Positions 6,491 to 10,353 of a DNA stretch of 10,353 nt are shown piece after piece. The notes under the pieces are model-generated. The model was not told the origin of the DNA, made no database searches, and was given only the letters and a program-made list of their open reading frames with translations. The DNA lies in NCBI GenBank assembly GCA_937862595.1, contig CALMFL010000358.1, positions 1-10,353 of the forward strand, given 5' to 3'. Both the position numbers and the translations under genes were made by a program. Position 1 is the first letter of the stretch, and each line of letters begins with the position of its first letter. The DNA is from an uncultured Fidelibacterota bacterium (GTDB taxonomy: Bacteria; Fidelibacterota; Fidelibacteria; Fidelibacterales; Fidelibacteraceae).

Positions 6491-7012
6491 CTATTTCGAT
6501 TTTTTCAATTCTTCCAGGATGACCGTGGTCAGATTGTGGCTTTCGTCGGCATAGACAATGGTGCCTTTTGAGGCGTCAAAAATATAGGAGTATCCCTTTG
6601 CTTCGCCGACGCGTTTCAGCGTTTCGTTGATCTTGTCCAGCACCGGACCGAGGTATTCGCTTTCTTTTTTATAGATCTCGCCTTCCTGGCCGAATTTTTC
6701 AAGCTGATATTCCTGGATCTGCCGTTCCTTTTCCACGATCTCTTTCTGCTTCTGGTTCTTCCATGCGTCGGAGCTTACCAGTTTGCGTTTTTCGTAATCT
6801 TCGATCAGTTTCTGGTAATCCATCTGCATTTCTTTATAGACCGTCTGCAGTTCCTGCGCTTCGGCTTCCAGTTTCTTCATCGCGTCGATGGCTTCCTGGT
6901 ATTCCAGCATGATCTGTTCGGAATAAATGAACCCGATCTTCATTTCATCCGCCGCAAGCGCCACAGTCAGGACAAGCGTGAGCAAAAGAAGTATTTTTTT
7001 CCAGTTCTTCAC
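6491..7012 (-). CDS. OmpH/Skp-family periplasmic chaperone
   Basis: A small periplasmic holdase that keeps unfolded outer-membrane proteins soluble on the way to the BAM complex. It has 173 residues, the usual size. Residues 1-20 are a signal peptide (KNWKKILLLLTLVLTVALA). Next is the first beta strand (MKIGFIYSEQIMLEYQEA), then a long charged coiled coil from about 35 to 120, the tentacle arm of Skp. The C-terminal core is YSYIFDASKGTIVYADESHNLTTVILEEL, a hallmark of the family. The start codon is GTG, supported by TAGGAG (7020-7025) seven bases upstream. It lies 24 bases after bamA, the classical bamA-skp neighbourhood, and is closed by the terminator at 6431-6476. Only one copy is present, whereas Bacteroidota often have two in tandem. 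The only doubt is the gene name (skp or ompH). Confidence 0.93.
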   Translation of the reverse strand: MKNWKKILLLLTLVLTVALAADEMKIGFIYSEQIMLEYQEAIDAMKKLEAEAQELQTVYKEMQMDYQKLIEDYEKRKLVSSDAWKNQKQKEIVEKERQIQEYQLEKFGQEGEIYKKESEYLGPVLDKINETLKRVGEAKGYSYIFDASKGTIVYADESHNLTTVILEELKKSK

Positions 7013-7036
7013 AATGTATCTCCTACGTTATTTTTG

Positions 7037-9397
7037 TTAAAACGGCATCCCGAAAACAAAATGGGTTTCCCAGCCGGGGGATTTGTACGTCACTTTCCCG
7101 CCGCTTCCATAGTAATAGAGTTCGTCAAACCCGTATCCGAAATCCACGCCGAGCATTCCCATCATGGGCATGTACACGCGTGCGCCGATGCCGGCGGACC
7201 GCGCCATTTCGGGGATCTTGATGTCCCTCAGGTCATCCCAGATGCGCCCCGCTTCCGCAAAAGCCAGCACATAGAGCGTGGGATTCGGCGAGAGCAGTAC
7301 CCGGACCTCACAGGAATATTTCAACATCGCATTGCCGCTTTCATAGGATGAATTCGGCGGACAAATGCTTCCGTCCTCATAGCCGCGCAAAGGTGTAATA
7401 TAACTCATTGCATTTGCACCGCCAAGATGAAAAAGCTTGTCGTAGGGAATTACGCCGTACTGTCCGTAGGGCGCCACGACGCCGAAATCAAAATTTTGAT
7501 AGAACACGACCTTGTCGATGACGGGCGTATAGGTGTCGAAGGTGATCCGGCTTTTGACGAATTGCTCTTTCCCGCCGAAGATCCCGCCGGAAAGCTGGGA
7601 GTTCCAGACAAAGCGCGATCCCATGGTGGGGAATTCCGGCTTGTCCCGGCTGTCGCGGGAGACGATCTGGGTAAAGCTGTTCCCCCAGAGTTCCCGGATG
7701 CCCGAGGGGTTGTATTCGAGGAAATAGTCCTCGTCGCGCACATTATAGTATTCCTTATAGGCGAAGGTCAGCGCCCAGCTTCCGCTGAAATAGCTGTCCG
7801 GCCAGCGGAAACGACGGCCGAAGTGCGTGGTGATGCCGATCGTCTTGCGGTCGTAGGGTTCGTAATAGTACGAGTAGTCCGTCAGTTCGCGTTTTGAATA
7901 GTACACGTTGGTCCCCACGGTATTCGGACGGCCGAAAAGCCAGGGCTCGGTAAAGCCGAGGCTGACGTAGTCCGTTCCGGCGCTTTTCTGATAGCTGACG
8001 GAAAGTTGCTGGCCGCGGCCGCCGAGGTTGTTGATGTCGACCCCGATGCTTCCCGTAAGCCCGTCATACTCGCTGTAGCCGATGGAGGCGTTTGCCCGGT
8101 CGCTGGATTTTTCTTCCACGCTGACCTCGACATCGATGGTCTCATCGTCCACCGGGACGATATCGGGAACCACGTCCGCAAAATAGTTCAGCATGAAGAT
8201 CTCCCGCTGGGAGCGGATCAGCTTTTCACGGTTGAACACGTCGCCGGGCATCAGCTTCATTTCCCGGCGGATCACATACTCGCGGGTGCGGGTATTGCCG
8301 GAGAAATTGATGCGCCGGACGGAAACCTTGTGGTTCTCCTCCACCTTGATGATCACGTCAAGCGAATCGTTCCCGACCGGCGTGATCTCGGGCTTGACCT
8401 GGGTGTAGAGATAACCGGTATCCATGTAGAGGCTGCGGATCTTGCTGTCGACGGCCATTTCAAAATATTTTTCTTTAAAGGGCTCCCCTTTTTTGATCCC
8501 GACCAGTTCCAGGCTTTTCAGGAAATAGCCTTCCGGGTAGACTTCCGGACCTTCGATCACGATATTGCGGTAGCTGTACTGCGGGCCTTCGTCAAGGTTG
8601 ACCACCAGGACCATCTTTTTCCCGAGGGAGTCCAGAACGACCTCTTCGCTCAGCACCCGGGCGTCCCGGTATCCGCGATCGCGGTAAAACTGGAGCAGTT
8701 TGTTCTTGTCGTCAAGGAATTTTTCCGGGTCGAATTTTGCGGGACGGAAAAAGGTGTACCAGTCGCGCTGCTTGGTGTCTTTCAGCTGCCAGCGCAGGCG
8801 CCAGGGTTTAAAGAGCTCTTCATTCGTGTTGAAGCGGATCTCGTCGATATAAACGCGCTGACCTTCATCGATCAGGAAGGTGATGTCCACGCGCCCTTCC
8901 TCGGTTTCGGCGGGTTCGGCGGTCACGTCAACGAATACGTTGTAGAACCCGGCTTCCTTATATTTTTTTTCAATGGCAAGTTTCGCCTTGTTGACCAGAT
9001 GGGGCGTAAAGACCTGCCCCCGGATGATGCTGATCTCTTCCAGCAGTTTTTCATCCTTGAACTTCTCGTTCCCCTCGAAATTCACATCGTTCATGCGGGG
9101 GTATTCCGTGACCTGGACCACAACGTGAACGCCCGCATCGGTCTCCTGGGTGGCCAGAACATTGATATCGCTGAAAAGCCGAAGATTGTAGAGCTTTTTG
9201 ATCCCGTTCTGAATGTCGGTGGACGTTACCGAGCCCCCCTCGATGAGGCCCATGGACAATTTGATGATACGTTCGGAGGCGGTTTCGTTCCCCATGACCG
9301 TGACGCTGGCGATGCGCATGGTCTGCTGCTGCGCAAACAGGATGCCGAAGAGTCCGATTGCAAGGGTAAATAAGAGTGATCGTGTGAATTTTTTCAT
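7037..9397 (-). CDS. bamA: Outer-membrane protein assembly factor BamA
   Basis: The central Omp85-type insertase of the BAM complex, which folds beta-barrel proteins into the outer membrane. It has 786 residues, close to the usual length. The signal peptide ends at about A22 (LFGILFA-QQQ). Residues about 27-430 look like five POTRA domains; recurring marks are VTVMGNETASERII (first), VNFEGNEKFKDEKLLEEI (second) and INFSGNTRTREYVIRREM (fifth). The remaining 350 residues are the 16-strand barrel, including the GYSEYDGLTGSIGVDINNLGG region, the lid-loop motif LRGYEDG at about 670-676 and a C-terminal signal ending in Phe (THFVFGMPF). Two Cys (about 679 and 696) flank a short insert just after the RGY motif and could form a disulphide. 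It starts three bases after the uppS stop (TAAAGCATG) with no strong ribosome site of its own, so coupling to uppS translation is likely. Confidence 0.97.
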   Translation of the reverse strand: MKKFTRSLLFTLAIGLFGILFAQQQTMRIASVTVMGNETASERIIKLSMGLIEGGSVTSTDIQNGIKKLYNLRLFSDINVLATQETDAGVHVVVQVTEYPRMNDVNFEGNEKFKDEKLLEEISIIRGQVFTPHLVNKAKLAIEKKYKEAGFYNVFVDVTAEPAETEEGRVDITFLIDEGQRVYIDEIRFNTNEELFKPWRLRWQLKDTKQRDWYTFFRPAKFDPEKFLDDKNKLLQFYRDRGYRDARVLSEEVVLDSLGKKMVLVVNLDEGPQYSYRNIVIEGPEVYPEGYFLKSLELVGIKKGEPFKEKYFEMAVDSKIRSLYMDTGYLYTQVKPEITPVGNDSLDVIIKVEENHKVSVRRINFSGNTRTREYVIRREMKLMPGDVFNREKLIRSQREIFMLNYFADVVPDIVPVDDETIDVEVSVEEKSSDRANASIGYSEYDGLTGSIGVDINNLGGRGQQLSVSYQKSAGTDYVSLGFTEPWLFGRPNTVGTNVYYSKRELTDYSYYYEPYDRKTIGITTHFGRRFRWPDSYFSGSWALTFAYKEYYNVRDEDYFLEYNPSGIRELWGNSFTQIVSRDSRDKPEFPTMGSRFVWNSQLSGGIFGGKEQFVKSRITFDTYTPVIDKVVFYQNFDFGVVAPYGQYGVIPYDKLFHLGGANAMSYITPLRGYEDGSICPPNSSYESGNAMLKYSCEVRVLLSPNPTLYVLAFAEAGRIWDDLRDIKIPEMARSAGIGARVYMPMMGMLGVDFGYGFDELYYYGSGGKVTYKSPGWETHFVFGMPF

Positions 9398-9400
9398 GCT

Positions 9401-10150
9401 TTATGCTGTTACCTGTTCGCTGGTTTTTCCAAAACGCCGTTCCCGTCCGGTATAGTCCATCAGTGCCCGGTAATACTCCTGGCGGTGAAAGTCCGGAAAG
9501 TATTCCTTCGCAAAATAGAATTCCGCGTAGGCTGCCTGCCACAACAGGTAATTGCTTATCCTGTATTCTCCGCTGGTCCGGATGATGAGATCCGGATCGG
9601 GGATATCGTAGGTGTCAAGACGGGACCCAAACAGCGTTTCATCAATCTCGTCGGGGCTGAGCTTTCCGTCCCGGGCGTCCTGCGCCAGGGAGCGGGCCGC
9701 CCGCAGGATCTCATCGCGGCTTCCGTAGCTGAGGGCAACGACCAGGGTCATGAGCGTGTTGTTCTTCGTCAGATCCACCCCTTCGTCGAGAACCTTCCTT
9801 GCTTCTGCCGGAATATCGTTCTTGTCTCCTATGATCTTCAGGCGGACATTGTTCCTGTGTAATTCGCCGATTTCTTTCGTGGCCGTTTTTAAAAGCAGGG
9901 ACATGATGGAAGAAACCTCGTCCTGAGGCCGGCTCCAGTTCTGCTTTGAGAAAACATAGATCGTAAGGTAGCGCACGCCGGCTTCCGCACTGGCGGTCAC
10001 GAGCTCCCGGACGGTCTTGACGCCTTCGTTATGCCCCATCATTCTCGGCAGGCCGCGCTGCTTTGCCCAGCGCCCGTTCCCGTCCAGAATGATCGCGACA
10101 TGCTCCGGCCGGTTCCGGTTGTTCTTAATATCGTCAGCATGAATTTCCAT
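9401..10150 (-). CDS. uppS: Isoprenyl transferase (undecaprenyl diphosphate synthase)
   Basis: A cis-prenyltransferase that condenses isopentenyl diphosphate onto farnesyl diphosphate to make the C55 lipid carrier for peptidoglycan and other envelope glycans. It acts at the cytoplasmic face of the inner membrane. It has 249 residues, normal for the family. The signature HVAIILDGNGRWAKQRGLPR is at about 17-36, with catalytic D23 and the phosphate-binding GNGR. Then come GHNEGVKTVRE and TIYVFSKQNWSRP. The C-terminal RTSGEYR (191-197) is followed by ISNYLLWQAAYAEFYF, and GRERRFG is at about 235-241. The ATG at 10150 is supported by AAGGTG (10155-10160) four bases upstream, and a good promoter lies 32-60 bases before it. 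It is the first gene of the uppS-bamA-ompH unit. cdsA and rseP, which lie between uppS and bamA in E. coli, are missing here. The product length (C55) is assumed from the family. Confidence 0.96.
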   Translation of the reverse strand: MEIHADDIKNNRNRPEHVAIILDGNGRWAKQRGLPRMMGHNEGVKTVRELVTASAEAGVRYLTIYVFSKQNWSRPQDEVSSIMSLLLKTATKEIGELHRNNVRLKIIGDKNDIPAEARKVLDEGVDLTKNNTLMTLVVALSYGSRDEILRAARSLAQDARDGKLSPDEIDETLFGSRLDTYDIPDPDLIIRTSGEYRISNYLLWQAAYAEFYFAKEYFPDFHRQEYYRALMDYTGRERRFGKTSEQVTA

Positions 10151-10181
10151 GGGTCACCTTGATTGAAATATACAGCTTGTA

Positions 10182-10210
10182 AAAATAGCGGTTCAACCCG
10201 TTAAAGTCAA
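10182..10210 (-). promoter_or_regulatory. Sigma70-type promoter for uppS-bamA-ompH
   Basis: On the minus strand TTGACT (10205-10210, five of six to TTGACA) and TATTTT (10182-10187, four of six to TATAAT) are separated by exactly 17 bases. The -10 lies 31 bases before the uppS ATG, giving a leader of roughly 25 bases that contains the AAGGTG ribosome site. No other promoter is needed for the three-gene unit. Confidence 0.65.
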
Positions 10211-10353
10211 GCAAGTTATGCGGGCATTGCAGCGAAGCCGTGAAACGACGGTCCGTCCGGCCGAATGTCCTGAAATACCGCTGTGCGGGGCGCTTAGAGT
10301 CACCGGCTCTTCCTACGGACGCTTCCCGCAAGCTTTCGTCCGCCGCGCAGTTT
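10211..10353. other. GC-rich non-coding stretch with nested inverted repeats
   Basis: I see no credible protein here. A strong hairpin is made of CGGAC (10316-10320) and GTCCG (10338-10342), enclosing GCTT (10321-10324) and AAGC (10330-10333), with a four-base bulge. A second is AGAGTC/GGCTCT at about 10295-10309, slightly better paired on the plus strand because of a G-U pair. On the minus strand the first ten bases or so of the segment (CTGCGCGGCG) can pair with CGCCCCGCACAG further on, closing both hairpins into a branched domain. It may be part of a structured RNA cut by the window edge. The strand is not certain, and I cannot name a family. Open frames across it (minus 10134-10331; plus from 10218) do not look like proteins. 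Confidence 0.3.

Noticed and set aside
8006..9373. A 455-codon open frame on the plus strand opposite bamA
   Set aside because: It mirrors the codon bias of bamA, has no ribosome site or recognisable domain, and its His/Val/Phe-rich composition is what the antisense of a real gene gives.
10134..10331. A 65-codon minus-strand frame overlapping the uppS start, open to the window edge
   Set aside because: The composition is not protein-like, it crosses the uppS promoter and ribosome site, and it contains the hairpins described above.
10218..10353. A plus-strand frame from ATG 10218 open to the edge
   Set aside because: No ribosome site and no recognisable sequence; too short to judge and more simply explained as chance in GC-rich DNA.
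1..10353. CRISPR array, mobile element, phage, toxin-antitoxin or defence genes
   Set aside because: I saw no regularly spaced repeats, no transposase or integrase motifs, and no short paired genes; every long frame is accounted for by an envelope, isoprenoid or regulatory gene.

Overview
The window carries seven protein-coding genes, all on the minus strand, from a diderm (Gram-negative-type) bacterium. The evidence for an outer membrane is a BamA homologue, an OmpH/Skp-type chaperone, a TonB-dependent receptor with an N-terminal carboxypeptidase-regulatory-like domain, and a secreted lipoprotein of a type seen mostly in Bacteroidota and relatives. This protein set suggests the Fibrobacteres-Chlorobi-Bacteroidetes (FCB) group in the broad sense. 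Several genes have clear Shine-Dalgarno sequences (AAAGGAGG, AAGGAG, TAGGAG, AAGGTG) and two promoter candidates look sigma70-like, which is unusual for Bacteroidota proper. A neighbouring phylum such as Marinimicrobia or Calditrichota is therefore a reasonable guess, but the sequence cannot settle it.

Transcription runs from high to low coordinates. From 10353 to 10211 lies GC-rich sequence with nested inverted repeats and no credible gene. A good promoter (TTGACT, 17 bp, TATTTT) then drives uppS (lipid carrier synthesis), bamA (outer-membrane protein insertion) and an ompH/skp gene (periplasmic chaperone), ending at a strong terminator at 6431-6476. About 10 bases beyond that terminator starts a gene for an unknown exported, probably beta-barrel, protein of about 208 residues. 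It is joined by an ATGA stop/start overlap to dxr, the first committed enzyme of the MEP isoprenoid pathway. Dxr supplies precursors that UppS uses, so the block as a whole concerns envelope lipid-carrier supply and outer-membrane assembly.

Next comes a PhoB/OmpR-type response regulator with no histidine kinase in view, closed by its own terminator (3861-3887). A 390-base gap follows, then a TonB-dependent receptor and a lipoprotein cut by the window edge. These last two are probably one operon for taking up or binding an unknown substrate.

The most unusual part is the gap and the 5' end of the receptor gene. A TATAAT box is followed by a leader containing a complete intrinsic terminator ahead of the receptor start. 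A near copy of that terminator (same stem, same six-T tail) is embedded in the signal-peptide codons. This suggests attenuation or a short RNA. I see no mobile element, CRISPR array, tRNA, rRNA or phage gene. Most of the window is ordinary housekeeping envelope biology.
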